A stretch of DNA of 64,000 bases from an uncultured Collinsella sp. (GCA_900539735.1 UQDE01000005.1:1-64000); one strand, 5' to 3'; positions 1 through 9,099 are shown, numbered from the stretch's first letter. Program-made: numbers and translations. The notes: generated by a model from the letters alone, not told the origin.

Positions 1-60
1 GGGAGGCGGCGAGTTAGCCGGCAGGTCGGCATGTCAATCCTGGTCTAACAGAGCCAAACT

Positions 61-129
61 AAAACCGCAGGTAGAGCCCTTGCGCAAAAGCCATGTGCTC
101 GCGACATCGCAAAAAGTCTACTCACTTAG
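61..129 (+). repeat. R1 repeat, copy A (right part only)
   Basis: The right end AAAAGTCTACTCACTTAG (112-129) is identical to the right ends of the copies at 10030-10152 and 11451-11572. About 69 bases align with them, starting at AAAACCGCAGGTAG. The left half of the element is not recognisable in bases 1-60, so this copy is truncated or diverged on its left. It lies upstream of the helicase gene. Confidence 0.8.
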
Positions 130-250
130 CTGGCAACTGCACCAAACGGCCGGGCAGAACGCCCATTTCCTGCATTTTCTCGCGCGCTGGCAACCAGCGC
201 CGCCGCTACGCCATAATAGTTGGCGGACAAACGCGAGAGAAAGCAACCAC

Positions 251-2932
251 ATGGCACAGACCACGACAGATACCGCCGCCAGCACCGTTTCCGGCGCCGG
301 CGCCGCCAGCTCATTCTCGGGCGGCACGGGAACCGAAGCCGAGTTTGGCTCGCTCGGCGCGCTCTCCCCCACCTGGTGGGAGCCCGAGGACGGCAGTGAG
401 CCCGAGCCGTGGCTCACGCCCGACCAAGCCTTCGAACGCTTCTTTGAATGGACGAGCGATCGCGGCATTGAGCTGTGGGATCACCAAGAAGAGGCCCTCA
501 TGGACCTGGCTGCCGGCGACCACGTCATTTTGGGAACACCGACCGGATCGGGTAAATCGCTCGTCGCGCTGGGCATGCTCTTTATGGGCATGGCACAGGG
601 CAAGCGCTGCTATTACACGGCCCCCATCAAGGCCCTGGTCAGCGAAAAGTTCTTCGACCTGGTACAGGTACTCGGCCGCGATAACGTCGGCATGATCACC
701 GGCGATACGCATATCAATACCAAGGCGCCCGTCATCTGCTGCACGGCCGAAATCCTTGCCAACGATGCGCTGCGCGAAGGCGAGGACGCCGACGTGGGCT
801 GCGTGGCCATGGACGAGTTCCACTACTTTGCCGACCCCGACCGCGGCTGGGCCTGGCAGGTACCGCTGCTCACCCTGCCCCACACGCAATTTATGCTCAT
901 GAGCGCCACGCTCGGCGATGTCACCGCCATCGCCGCCTCACTCGAGGAACACACCGGCGCTGCTTGCGACTTGGTTGTCGACGCCCCTCGTCCTGTTCCG
1001 TTGAGCTACGACTATGTGACGACCTCCCTCGAGGGCACGGTCGAGCTCGCCATGCGCCGCGGCGAGGCCCCGCTCTATATCGTGCACTTTAGCCAGGATG
1101 CCGCCCTTGCGACGGCACAGTCGCTCGCCAATTTTGGCATCGCCAGCAAGGAGCAGCGCGAGGCCATCAAAGAAGCGGCAAAGGGAACGAGCTTCTCGAC
1201 GGCCTTTGGTAAGATTCTCAAACGCCTGCTTGGATGCGGCGTCGGCGTGCACCACGCCGGTATGCTGCCGCGCTATCGCCTACTGGTCGAACGCCTGGCG
1301 CAGCAGGGCCTACTGCCCGTCATTTGCGGCACCGACACACTCGGCGTCGGTATCAACGTGCCCATCCACACCGTGGTTCTCACTGCGCTCACCAAGTTCG
1401 ACGGCTACAAGATGCGTCGCCTGCGCGCCCGCGAGTTCCATCAGATAGCCGGCCGCGCCGGCCGTTCGGGCTTCGATACCGAGGGCATGGTCATCGCCGA
1501 GGCCCCGGAGCACGAGATCGAGAACGCCAAGCTCATGGCCAAGGCGGGCGACGACCCCAAGAAGCTCCGCAAGATTAAAAAGAAGAAGGCCCCCGAGGGC
1601 TTTGTCACCTGGAACAAGCAGACCTTTGAGCGCCTGATCGAGACGCAGCCCGAAACGCTCAAGCCGCGCCTGCGCATCACACACTCCATGGTGATTAGCG
1701 TGGTCGAGCAGGGCGGCGATGCCCGAGCCCGCGTACACGACCTCATCGAGACGAGCCTGCAGACTCCCGAGGAAAAGGCCAAGCTCGAGGTTCGCGCCGA
1801 CGAAATCTTCGCCACACTCATCGATTCCGGCGTCGTCGTTCGCACCGAGGTGCCGCCCGCGCCCGACGCTCCGGCTGACGCCGCGCCGGACATCGACTAC
1901 GCGCTGACGGTCGATCTGCCCGAGGACTTCGCACTCGATCAGCCGCTCTCGCCGTTCTTGCTTGCCGCGTTGGAGCTGCTCGACCCCGAGAGCGAGACCT
2001 ATACCATGGATCTGATCTCGATGGTCGAGGCAACGCTCGAGGATCCCAAGCAGGTGCTGCGCGCACAGGAGCGCGCCGCGCGCGACCGCGCGATGGCCGA
2101 AATGAAGGCTGACGGCGTCGAGTATGAGGAGCGCTTGGAGCGCATTCAGGACGTCACGTACGAAAAGCCGCTCGAGGATTTGCTCGACGCCGCCTTTGAC
2201 AAGTACTGCCAGGAAGTGCCCTGGGCAAACGACTACCAGCTCTCGCCCAAGAGCGTCCTGCGCGATATGCTGGAAAGCGCGAGCGATTTTAAGGGCTACA
2301 TTCAAAAGCTCGGCATCGCCCGCTCCGAGGGCATTTTGCTGCGCTACCTAGCAGAGGCCTATCGTTCGCTCGACCGCACCGTGCCCATCGAGAAGCGCGA
2401 CGAGCGCCTGCGCGACATTATCTCGTGGCTGGGCTTTGTGGTGCGCTCGGTGGACTCGAGCCTGGTGGACGAGTGGGAGAACGCCGGCAACCCGGCAGCC
2501 CTCGATGCTGCGCCGCCGCAGGGCATCGACGAGGTCGTGGCGGACCGTCGCGGCTGCACGCTATTGGTGCGCAACGCGCTCTTCCGCCGCGTGACCCTTG
2601 CCGCCCGCGAGTACGTTCGCGACCTGGGCGAACTCGACGAGGACTGGGGCATGAGCGAGATCCGCTGGCAAAAAACACTCGACGCTTACCACGAGCAGCA
2701 CGAGGAAATCCTCACCGACGGAGATGCCCGCAGCGCCGCGATGTTTTCCATTGACGAGTCCGACGAGAAGACCGCGCACGTATGGCACGTGCACCAGATC
2801 TTTGCCGACGAGGATGGCGACCACGATTTTGGCATCATGGGCGATGTCGATCTGGACGCCACCCAAGACGGCGGCGAGGTCATCTTCAAAAACTACCGCG
2901 TCGGCTTTATCGAGGACCTGCTCGAGGACTAG
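251..2932 (+). CDS. Ski2-like DEAD/DEAH-box helicase with DUF3516-type C-terminus
   Basis: This is a predicted ATP-dependent RNA helicase of 893 residues, related to Ski2/Mtr4 proteins. Visible motifs are Walker A GTPTGSGKS (near residue 95), DEFH as motif II (near 188), SAT as motif III and HQIAGRAGRSG as motif VI (near 400). The C-terminal half fits the long alpha-helical region of actinobacterial DUF3516 helicases. The ATG at 251 follows a GAGAGAAAG stretch. The frame is open back to base 80, but that part lies in repeat R1 and looks non-coding. A strong terminator follows. The RNA substrate is unknown. Confidence 0.9.
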   Translation: MAQTTTDTAASTVSGAGAASSFSGGTGTEAEFGSLGALSPTWWEPEDGSEPEPWLTPDQAFERFFEWTSDRGIELWDHQEEALMDLAAGDHVILGTPTGSGKSLVALGMLFMGMAQGKRCYYTAPIKALVSEKFFDLVQVLGRDNVGMITGDTHINTKAPVICCTAEILANDALREGEDADVGCVAMDEFHYFADPDRGWAWQVPLLTLPHTQFMLMSATLGDVTAIAASLEEHTGAACDLVVDAPRPVPLSYDYVTTSLEGTVELAMRRGEAPLYIVHFSQDAALATAQSLANFGIASKEQREAIKEAAKGTSFSTAFGKILKRLLGCGVGVHHAGMLPRYRLLVERLAQQGLLPVICGTDTLGVGINVPIHTVVLTALTKFDGYKMRRLRAREFHQIAGRAGRSGFDTEGMVIAEAPEHEIENAKLMAKAGDDPKKLRKIKKKKAPEGFVTWNKQTFERLIETQPETLKPRLRITHSMVISVVEQGGDARARVHDLIETSLQTPEEKAKLEVRADEIFATLIDSGVVVRTEVPPAPDAPADAAPDIDYALTVDLPEDFALDQPLSPFLLAALELLDPESETYTMDLISMVEATLEDPKQVLRAQERAARDRAMAEMKADGVEYEERLERIQDVTYEKPLEDLLDAAFDKYCQEVPWANDYQLSPKSVLRDMLESASDFKGYIQKLGIARSEGILLRYLAEAYRSLDRTVPIEKRDERLRDIISWLGFVVRSVDSSLVDEWENAGNPAALDAAPPQGIDEVVADRRGCTLLVRNALFRRVTLAAREYVRDLGELDEDWGMSEIRWQKTLDAYHEQHEEILTDGDARSAAMFSIDESDEKTAHVWHVHQIFADEDGDHDFGIMGDVDLDATQDGGEVIFKNYRVGFIEDLLED

Positions 2933-2956
2933 CCGAACATGCTGGAACGAAACAAG

Positions 2957-2994
2957 CGGGGCCGTTGGCAATATCGCCAGCGGCCCCGTTTTTT
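2957..2994 (+). terminator. Rho-independent terminator of the helicase gene
   Basis: A 12-13 bp G+C-rich stem (CGGGGCCGTTGGC with its complement) is followed by six T residues. It lies 25 bases after the helicase stop codon, between convergent genes. Confidence 0.9.
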
Positions 2995-3011
2995 GCGCGA
3001 TACGCTATCCC

Positions 3012-4769
3012 CTACTCGGTATCCTCGACCTCATACGAATCCGCCTCGGCTGGCTCATCGTTTGTCTCTGTCGCAGCCCCGCGCGCCTCGTCAAACGCGG
3101 CCTTCATGGTCTTGTTGCCCCACGTGAGCTTGCGAATGGTAAGATCGTCGGCCTTCTTGTTGGCTAGGCGCAGATTGTTCTCGGAGGACAGCAACGCCTC
3201 CTTGGTTTTCTGCAGATGGCTAATCGTCTTGTCGATCTCATCAATCGCCGTTTGGAACTTGCGGCTCGCGATCTCGTAGTTGCGACCGAAATCATTCTTG
3301 AACTTTTCCATCTTGGCTTCGAAGTTCGTGACGTCGATATTCTGCTGTTTGTACTCCGCCAGTTCCTGCTTATAGCGCAGCGAACCCATGGCGGCGTTGC
3401 GAAGAAGCGTGATCATGGGAATAAAGAACTGTGGGCGAATCACGTACATCTTCTCGTAGCGATAGCTCACGTCCACGATGCCGGCGTTGTAAAGCTCGCT
3501 CTCGGGTTCGAGCAACGTGCAGAGCACCGCGTACTCGCAGCCTTTTTGGCGGCGATCGTGATCGAGCTTCTTAAAGAAGTCCTCGTTTTTGTGCTTGGTC
3601 GCAGTCTCGTCGTTCTCGTTTTTCATCTCGAACATAATCGAAATGACCTCGTTGCCGCTCGCGTCGCACTCGCGGAAGATAAAGTCGCCCTTGCTACCCT
3701 CGGACGCATCGTTATCCTTCTCGAAGTACGCGTTAGGAAACGCCGTCATGCGCAGACGGTTAAACTCGGTCTCGCAGTGCTGCTCGAGCGACTCGCCCAC
3801 CATCTTGGTGGACAGGCGGACCTTCATGTCCTTAAGGCGCTCGATCTCTTCATCCTTGTAGCGAATCAGGTCATCGCTCGCACGCTTGGCCTGCGCAAGC
3901 TCGAGCTCGTGTGCCGCCTTGGCCTGCTCCTCGCGAGAATCGCGCACTGCCAGCTCGCTCGTCAGTTTGGCACGTGCCTCATCGCGCTCACGCTCCGCCG
4001 CGGCGACCGCCTCTGACAGGTTCATTTTTGCCATCAGTTCCTGCTCGCGCAGCTGGGCACGCAGGCCCTCGGCCTCTTGCTCGGACTGAGCCTTTGCGGC
4101 GGAGAACTTCTCTTGCACCTTCGCGCGATAGTCAGTAAGCGCGCGCTCGGCCTCGCTGCGAGCGGCATCGAGCTCACGCTGCGACTCTGCCGCGGCAGCG
4201 GCAAGCGCCATCTCCTGGGCTTTGTCCGCCGCGGCGAGCCTGGCCTGCAGCTCGGCAATCTGAGCGTCGCGCGCAGCTAAATCGTTTTGAGCAGCGTTGC
4301 GCGCCGCCGACTCGGCAAGCTTTGCTTCGTCATCTTTGCGCCCAAGCTGCGCACGCAGGCTATCAATCTCACGCTGGAGCTCGGCATTCTCCTTTTGAGC
4401 ATCGGCGCGGGCCTCAACCGCCGCGCGCTGGCTTGCACTCTCGCGCTCTGCGGCAGCGCCCTCGAGCTTAGCGCGCAACTCGGCAAGCTCGGCATCGCGC
4501 TTGGCAACCTCTTGTGCCAGCTGCTGAGCTGCAGCATTCTTCTGCTCGACAAGCTGAGCGTTGCGCTGAGACTCTGCCTTTTGCAAGGCGGCCGTCGAAC
4601 GCGAGCGTTCAAGCTCCAGCGCCTGCTCGCCCTCGCGCTGGACAGCCTTCACACGCTCATCCAGGTCGCGCGAAAACTCGGCATCGCGCACTTGCTTGAC
4701 GATATCCGCATAGCCGGACGCATCGACCTTAAAAACTTCGCCGCAATGCGGGCACTTGATCTCGTTCAT
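3012..4769 (-). CDS. DUF2130 coiled-coil protein
   Basis: The protein has 585 residues. It starts with a CPHC zinc-ribbon-like pair (residues 6-9), continues as a long Ala/Glu/Arg-rich coiled coil (about 25-325), and ends in a globular part with KGDFIFRE and ISIMFEMKNENDETATKHKNED, typical of DUF2130. That conserved domain resembles nuclease-fold proteins, but its biochemical role is not established. The ATG at 4769 follows a GAGGAG ribosome site. It is transcribed alone, convergent with the helicase. I infer a DNA- or filament-associated role only from the architecture. Confidence 0.85.
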   Translation of the reverse strand: MNEIKCPHCGEVFKVDASGYADIVKQVRDAEFSRDLDERVKAVQREGEQALELERSRSTAALQKAESQRNAQLVEQKNAAAQQLAQEVAKRDAELAELRAKLEGAAAERESASQRAAVEARADAQKENAELQREIDSLRAQLGRKDDEAKLAESAARNAAQNDLAARDAQIAELQARLAAADKAQEMALAAAAAESQRELDAARSEAERALTDYRAKVQEKFSAAKAQSEQEAEGLRAQLREQELMAKMNLSEAVAAAERERDEARAKLTSELAVRDSREEQAKAAHELELAQAKRASDDLIRYKDEEIERLKDMKVRLSTKMVGESLEQHCETEFNRLRMTAFPNAYFEKDNDASEGSKGDFIFRECDASGNEVISIMFEMKNENDETATKHKNEDFFKKLDHDRRQKGCEYAVLCTLLEPESELYNAGIVDVSYRYEKMYVIRPQFFIPMITLLRNAAMGSLRYKQELAEYKQQNIDVTNFEAKMEKFKNDFGRNYEIASRKFQTAIDEIDKTISHLQKTKEALLSSENNLRLANKKADDLTIRKLTWGNKTMKAAFDEARGAATETNDEPAEADSYEVEDTE

Positions 4770-4826
4770 AGCAGCTCCTCGATGGACGCAAATTTCAACC
4801 GCCTACACTCTACCGCGCCGCACGGA

Positions 4827-4862
4827 CAAAAAAGGCGCCGCTGCCATAATGGCAACGGCGCC
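4827..4862 (-). terminator. Terminator of the metallophosphoesterase gene
   Basis: Read on the minus strand, GGCGCCGTTGCCAT pairs with ATGGCAGCGGCGCC and is followed by a run of seven T residues. It shares its first GGCGCC with the neighbouring palindrome at 4857-4909, so the two hairpins are mutually exclusive. Confidence 0.8.
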
Positions 4863-4909
4863 AGAGCCACCACAAAGGCGCCTGTCCCCTTTGTGGTGGC
4901 TCTGGCGCC
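4857..4909. repeat. GTCCC-centred palindrome
   Basis: Arms of 22 bases (GGCGCCAGAGCCACCACAAAGG and its complement) enclose the centre CGCCTGTCC. It ends at 4909, directly against the stop codon of the metallophosphoesterase gene (4910-4912). It belongs to the group of small palindromes with differing arms and a shared centre described in the findings. Confidence 0.85.
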
Positions 4910-5455
4910 CTATAACCCAAAGAAGCTAAGAATCTGGTCTCGGTTTACGGGCCTATACTCGTTGGCATCAAGACCAACATCGTAGCGAAAGATAGGGCGC
5001 TCACGATCGCGGTTGCGCGCGTTGGTGCGGTCTCCCCTGCTGTGGATATGCCCGTGCAGCATGATGGCACCACGCGCCTTGCCATTCCAGCTGAGCATGG
5101 GGTAGTGGCTCATAACCAGACGATGACCCTTGGCATAGCCGGGGGCAATCTCCAGGTAATCGCGCACGTCATCCCAAATCTGCGGGACGTCGGGGTCTTC
5201 CCAATCACCGTCATGGTTGCCACGGATGAGCGTCACGTTCTGGCATTCAATGCGCTCGCGCAGGCGCACCGCCTCCGCCAGGGGCAAACGATAGGTAAAG
5301 TCTCCCAGGATGTAGAGGCGGTCGTCCACATCCACGCACTCATTGATGGCATCGATGACCTTGCGGTTCATCTCCTCGACCGAGCCAAATGGCCGGTCCA
5401 TGTCGTGCAAGATATTCGTATCGCCCAGGTGCAGGTCGGCGGTAAACCACATCAT
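4910..5455 (-). CDS. Metallophosphoesterase family phosphohydrolase
   Basis: A 181-residue calcineurin-type phosphoesterase. The metal-binding motifs are all present: DLHLGD near the start, GDF, GNHD, the His of SHYP, and GHIH. Proteins of this small family hydrolyse phosphomono- or diesters with two divalent metals; the substrate cannot be told from the sequence. It lies 66 bases downstream of a 59-residue gene and the HIRAN gene on the same strand, so all three may share a transcript. Two Met codons begin the frame (MMWF); either could be the start. Confidence 0.9.
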   Translation of the reverse strand: MMWFTADLHLGDTNILHDMDRPFGSVEEMNRKVIDAINECVDVDDRLYILGDFTYRLPLAEAVRLRERIECQNVTLIRGNHDGDWEDPDVPQIWDDVRDYLEIAPGYAKGHRLVMSHYPMLSWNGKARGAIMLHGHIHSRGDRTNARNRDRERPIFRYDVGLDANEYRPVNRDQILSFFGL

Positions 5456-5521
5456 CGTCTATGTCCTCATTTCGCAACGTGTTCAACTCGTGCTAAGTAT
5501 ACAGACGTAGCGATGCGGCGG

Positions 5522-5701
5522 TTATCCAAAGAGCCCACCGAACAGTCCGCGGCGGCGCTTGTCTTGCTTTTTCGAAGCGTCACTCTGAGTTTTCTTGTCC
5601 TGCCGTTTCCTACGGTCCTGCTCCAACTCATCGTCATCGAGTAGCATATCCCACTCAAACGGATCATCCGTCAGATCGAACAGGTCATCGTCATCAAACA
5701 T
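5522..5701 (-). CDS. Small charged protein, 59 aa
   Basis: A short frame starting MFDDDDLFDLTDDPFEW and ending RRRGLFGGLFG. The N-terminal half is strongly acidic and the C-terminal half Lys/Arg-rich. A GGGAG ribosome site lies about 6 bases before the ATG. It starts 18 bases after the HIRAN gene stop on the same strand, so the two are probably co-transcribed. I recognise no family. Charge segregation and the Gly-Leu-Phe tail suggest a peptide that binds a partner protein or nucleic acid; this is inference. The good ribosome site and tight spacing are the case for it being real. Confidence 0.7.
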   Translation of the reverse strand: MFDDDDLFDLTDDPFEWDMLLDDDELEQDRRKRQDKKTQSDASKKQDKRRRGLFGGLFG

Positions 5702-5719
5702 GGCAGTCTCCCATACCGA

Positions 5720-6046
5720 TTAGCGAGCATCCACCACATAGAGCCCAACGCGCACCTGGTGCCACGGGCTGCGTTCGGGGGCAACCTGTTGCACGCGGGC
5801 CTCAAACACGTCCTCGTGGCCGTAATACATCATCAAGGACAGCGGGCCGACCTCGTTTCCCGGAACATAGCCAAGCTTAGTGTTGCCGAAGTAGATCGCA
5901 ACCGCCTCGGGATCATGAGGGTTATCGCGCTCGGCACACAGTTTCAGCTTATCGCCCGCTTTAAGATCGCCCAGGACCAAGGCACCGTCGGCATACTGAA
6001 ATCCCGCGATGTGAAACGACAGAAGAACACGTGAAGGCTCGTACAT
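5720..6046 (-). CDS. HIRAN domain protein
   Basis: A 108-residue stand-alone HIRAN domain. The signature is visible in FHIAGFQYADGALVL, LKAGDKLKL, ERDNPHDPEAVAIYF and KLGYVPG. HIRAN domains bind single-stranded DNA 3' ends, as in the helicase HLTF, and often occur in bacterial operons with nucleases or phosphoesterases. Here the downstream genes are a 59-residue protein and a metallophosphoesterase, so a DNA-repair-linked role is plausible but inferred. AGGGGAG precedes the ATG. Confidence 0.85.
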   Translation of the reverse strand: MYEPSRVLLSFHIAGFQYADGALVLGDLKAGDKLKLCAERDNPHDPEAVAIYFGNTKLGYVPGNEVGPLSLMMYYGHEDVFEARVQQVAPERSPWHQVRVGLYVVDAR

Positions 6047-6282
6047 AGCAACTCCCCTAACGGCCGGATAAACCGGTGTTTAACCTTATTGAGAAGTCTA
6101 CGGGTCCGTGCGGACACAAATACATCCTGTCTGCGTCCTTCAATCGTTTGCCTCAACGCTTGCGCGACAGAACGCTTGCAGATAAGATAGGAACACGGAT
6201 GGCACCCGTTGCCGCGGGTCTTGCCAACTCCGATACACGTTTTCATCGTGAGAAGTGGCCGTCTTCGCTTACGCGGGGGCGG

Positions 6283-6366
6283 CTATTTCATTCGGCCGAT
6301 AAACAGACCGAGTTCGATAGCCGCAATCAACAACGCCAATAACGAAATAACATCGCTTACGTTCAT
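6283..6366 (-). CDS. 27-aa hydrophobic peptide, holin-like/type I toxin candidate
   Basis: The frame encodes MNVSDVISLLALLIAAIELG followed by LFIGRMK. One hydrophobic segment (about residues 7-24) ends in a short basic tail, the layout of small holin-like and type I toxins. AAGGGA lies 6 bases before the ATG. That ribosome site is the 3' arm of a 6-bp hairpin (6373-6387, TCCCTT-TAG-AAGGGA on the minus strand), which could hide it from ribosomes. It sits alone in a 425-base gap. I recognise no exact family and see no definite antisense RNA. Confidence 0.5.
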   Translation of the reverse strand: MNVSDVISLLALLIAAIELGLFIGRMK

Positions 6367-6372
6367 ACCAAA

Positions 6373-6387
6373 TCCCTTCTAAAGGGA
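6373..6387 (-). promoter_or_regulatory. Hairpin covering the ribosome site of the 27-aa peptide
   Basis: TCCCTT pairs with AAGGGA across a 3-base loop on the minus strand. The AAGGGA arm is the Shine-Dalgarno sequence of the peptide gene. Seen directly; the regulatory effect is inferred. Confidence 0.45.
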
Positions 6388-6429
6388 GTTGGCCCATCCG
6401 TGCTCCATAACAGTAGTCTAACGCAAAAT

Positions 6430-6463
6430 GCAGGTAATAGGAACACTTGTTCGTATTACCTGC
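6430..6463. terminator. 34-bp palindrome after the aldehyde dehydrogenase gene
   Basis: GCAGGTAATA and TATTACCTGC are perfect 10-bp arms. The inner GAACA/TGTTC pair continues the stem. It lies 8 bases past the aldehyde dehydrogenase stop, and on the minus strand ATTTTGCG follows, so it probably ends that operon. It also lies just upstream of the 27-aa peptide gene. Confidence 0.6.
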
Positions 6464-6471
6464 GCCCTTTT

Positions 6472-7851
6472 CTAATGCACAAACATGCGCACGAACTTGT
6501 GCTTCCAGCTTGCGTAGGGCGCATACCGAAACGGCACGTCCAGCCAAGTTGCCTTGTTCACGATACTCTTCTTGTGGCTAAACGTATCGAAGCTCTCGCG
6601 TCCATGGTACTGCCCCATACCGCTCGCGCCCATGCCGCCAAAGCCCATATGGCTCGTAGCCAAGTGCATGATCGTGTCGTTGACACAGCCACCGCCAAAG
6701 GGCACGTAACGCACGAAGCGCTGCTGAACTGCGCGATCCTGACTAAAGATATACAGGGCCAGCGGCGTCGGACGATCCGTAATAAACGCTTCGGCCTCGT
6801 CTAGGCTCTCAAACGTCAGCACCGGCAAGATGGGACCGAAGATCTCCTCCTGCATCACGGCGTCATCGGGGGTCACGCCGTCTAGGATCGTCGGCTCAAT
6901 CTTGAGCGACGACTCGCGCGCCGTGCCTCCCAGCACGACCTTATCGGGATCGATCAGCCCGCGCACGCGCGCAAAATGCTTAGCATTGACGATATGCCCG
7001 TAATCCTCGTTATCGAGCGGATGCTCGCCAAACATACGGCGGACCTCTTCCTTGATGAGGCCCAGCAGCTCGTCGTGCACGCGCGTATCGACCAGCAGGT
7101 AGTCGGGCGCCACGCAGGTCTGCCCCACGTTGAGCCATTTGCCAAAGGCGATACGCCGTGCCGCGACCTTCAAGTTTGCCGTCGCATCCACGATGCAGGG
7201 GCTCTTGCCGCCCAGCTCAAGCGTCACGGGCGTGAGGTTTTTACTCGCGCGCTCCATGACGAGCTTGCCGACCGGAACGCTACCGGTAAAGAAGATCTTG
7301 TCCCAGCACTCATCGAGCAACGCTTCGTTCTCGGCGCGCCCGCCCTCGACAACCGTCACCAGGCGCGGATCAAATGCCTCTTCACAGATTTGCTTGAGCA
7401 CCGCGCTCGATGCCGGAGCATAGGCACTCGGCTTGATGACCACGGTATTGCCCACGGCAAGGGCGCCGGCGAGCGGCTCGAGTGTTAGCAAAAACGGGTA
7501 GTTCCACGGAGCCATGATGAGCGTGACGCCATAGGGCACGGCTTGCGTTTTGCACGCGCTCACGGCGTTGGCAAGGTCACACGGACGCAGGCGCGGACGA
7601 CTCCATCGAGCCACGTGAGCGATCTGATGACGAATCTCGGAAAGCGACGTGCCGATCTCGCACATATATGCCTCGTCATGCGACTTTCCCAAATCGGTCT
7701 TGAGTGCATGGGCAATATCGGCCTCGTGCGCCCGTACCGCATCGCGTAAACTCACGAGCGCGCGACGTCGGGCATCAACATCAAACGTAGCGTGCGTTTT
7801 AAAGTAAGTGCGCTGATCGCCGACGATGCGCGCAATTTCCTCGGTGTTCAT
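6472..7851 (-). CDS. NAD(P)-dependent aldehyde dehydrogenase, class 3-like
   Basis: A 459-residue aldehyde dehydrogenase that oxidises an aldehyde to the acid. The catalytic Glu lies in VTLELGGKSP and the catalytic Cys in NVGQTCVAPDY. MAPWNYPF and the GxxxVG stretch (FTGSVPVGKLVM) form the cofactor site. The hydrophobic, basic C-terminus (YAPYASWKHKFVRMFVH) resembles membrane-associated class 3 enzymes. It starts 9 bases after the iron-type alcohol dehydrogenase gene, so an alcohol would pass through both steps. The natural substrate is unknown. Confidence 0.92.
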   Translation of the reverse strand: MNTEEIARIVGDQRTYFKTHATFDVDARRRALVSLRDAVRAHEADIAHALKTDLGKSHDEAYMCEIGTSLSEIRHQIAHVARWSRPRLRPCDLANAVSACKTQAVPYGVTLIMAPWNYPFLLTLEPLAGALAVGNTVVIKPSAYAPASSAVLKQICEEAFDPRLVTVVEGGRAENEALLDECWDKIFFTGSVPVGKLVMERASKNLTPVTLELGGKSPCIVDATANLKVAARRIAFGKWLNVGQTCVAPDYLLVDTRVHDELLGLIKEEVRRMFGEHPLDNEDYGHIVNAKHFARVRGLIDPDKVVLGGTARESSLKIEPTILDGVTPDDAVMQEEIFGPILPVLTFESLDEAEAFITDRPTPLALYIFSQDRAVQQRFVRYVPFGGGCVNDTIMHLATSHMGFGGMGASGMGQYHGRESFDTFSHKKSIVNKATWLDVPFRYAPYASWKHKFVRMFVH

Positions 7852-7860
7852 GGCACCCTC

Positions 7861-9081
7861 CTAGTTCTCGTCCTCAAACATACCACCCGCGACGACCTCG
7901 TACATACGCTCGAGCTCCAAGCGGTCCATCAAAAGCGGAACGGGGTACAGCGGATTGGCCTCGGCATCGGCATGCGCCGCCATCTCGGGAATGTCGGAGC
8001 GGCGAATGCCCAGGACATATTTGGGGATTCCCAGGGCCTCGTTCATGCGGTCGACCCAATCGATAAAGGCCTCGGCCGCAAGACTGTCCTGCGCGGTAGC
8101 CGGCGCAATGCCCGCCATGCGAGCAAGATCGGCAAGCTTGGGGGCGGCGGCGTCACCATAAGCGCGAAGTATGTGCGGCAGGATGATGGCGTTGGCCAAG
8201 CCGTGCGGAATCCCGTAACGCCCGCCCAGGCTGTGTGCGATGGCATGAACGTATCCAACATAGGAGCGCGTAAAGGCAACACCCGCCTTATACGCCGCCG
8301 AAAGCATATTGCGGCGCGCACGCATGTCGTCGCCATGCTCATAGGCCTCGAGTAAATTGTCGTGGATGAGCTGCACCGCCTGTCGCGCCATCTTGCGCGT
8401 ATAGGGCGTAGTGCTTCGCCCGATAAAGGCCTCGACAGCATGCGTCAGGGCATCCATACCCGTCTGCCCCGTAATGGAGGCGGGCAGACCGCGCGTAAAC
8501 TCGGGGTCATGCACCGCAAAGCGCGGGATAAGCACAAAGTCGTTAATGGGGTACTTGTAGTGCGTCTCGCCATCGGTAATTACCGCCGCTAGTGTGACTT
8601 CGCTTCCCGTACCGGCGGTAGTGGGAACCGCAATAAGCAGCGGCAGACGACGATGAATCCGCAGCAGCCCGCGCATCTTGTTGATGGGCTTGTTTGGCTG
8701 CGCGATGCGTGCTCCCACGCCCTTGGCACAGTCCATGGCCGAGCCACCGCCAAAGCCGATAATGGCCCGGCAGTCGTTCTCGCGATACAGCGCCGCCGCT
8801 TCCTCCACGTTTGAGACCGTGGGGTTCGCACGCGTTTCGGCATAGACCGTAACGCCAATTCCCCCGGATGCGAGCGCCGTCTCGAGCGGCGCCGTGAGCC
8901 CCAGACGGGCAATGCCGGGATCCGTTACCATAAGAACCCGCTGTATCGAGCGCTTTTGAAGCACCGCGGGCATATCCTCGGCATGCTCCAAAATGCGTGG
9001 CTCGGTATAGGGCAGCACCGGCAATACGATGCGAAAAACCGTTTGATACGTTCGGCACCAGGCGCGGCGGGCTAGATGCAT
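7861..9081 (-). CDS. Iron-containing alcohol dehydrogenase
   Basis: A 406-residue group III alcohol dehydrogenase. The NAD site is GFGGGSAMDCAKG, followed by PTTAGTGSEVT. The metal ligands fall in GMDALTHAVEA and in the HAIAHSLGGRYGIPHG segment. It interconverts an alcohol and its aldehyde or ketone. It is first gene of an operon with the aldehyde dehydrogenase. AGGAGT precedes the ATG at 9081. Two TTGAT-type inverted repeats upstream (9100-9115 and 9165-9178) may be operator sites for this operon. Confidence 0.92.
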   Translation of the reverse strand: MHLARRAWCRTYQTVFRIVLPVLPYTEPRILEHAEDMPAVLQKRSIQRVLMVTDPGIARLGLTAPLETALASGGIGVTVYAETRANPTVSNVEEAAALYRENDCRAIIGFGGGSAMDCAKGVGARIAQPNKPINKMRGLLRIHRRLPLLIAVPTTAGTGSEVTLAAVITDGETHYKYPINDFVLIPRFAVHDPEFTRGLPASITGQTGMDALTHAVEAFIGRSTTPYTRKMARQAVQLIHDNLLEAYEHGDDMRARRNMLSAAYKAGVAFTRSYVGYVHAIAHSLGGRYGIPHGLANAIILPHILRAYGDAAAPKLADLARMAGIAPATAQDSLAAEAFIDWVDRMNEALGIPKYVLGIRRSDIPEMAAHADAEANPLYPVPLLMDRLELERMYEVVAGGMFEDEN

Positions 9082-9099
9082 AAAGGAAACTCCTTCATT

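Noticed and set aside
80..250. N-terminal extension of the helicase frame back to base 80
   Set aside because: It runs through repeat R1, is unlike the family, and ATG 251 fits the protein start.
6047..6282. tRNA or small RNA in the gap after the HIRAN gene
   Set aside because: No T-loop (GTTCGA in a stem) or cloverleaf pairing, and no clear promoter-terminator pair.
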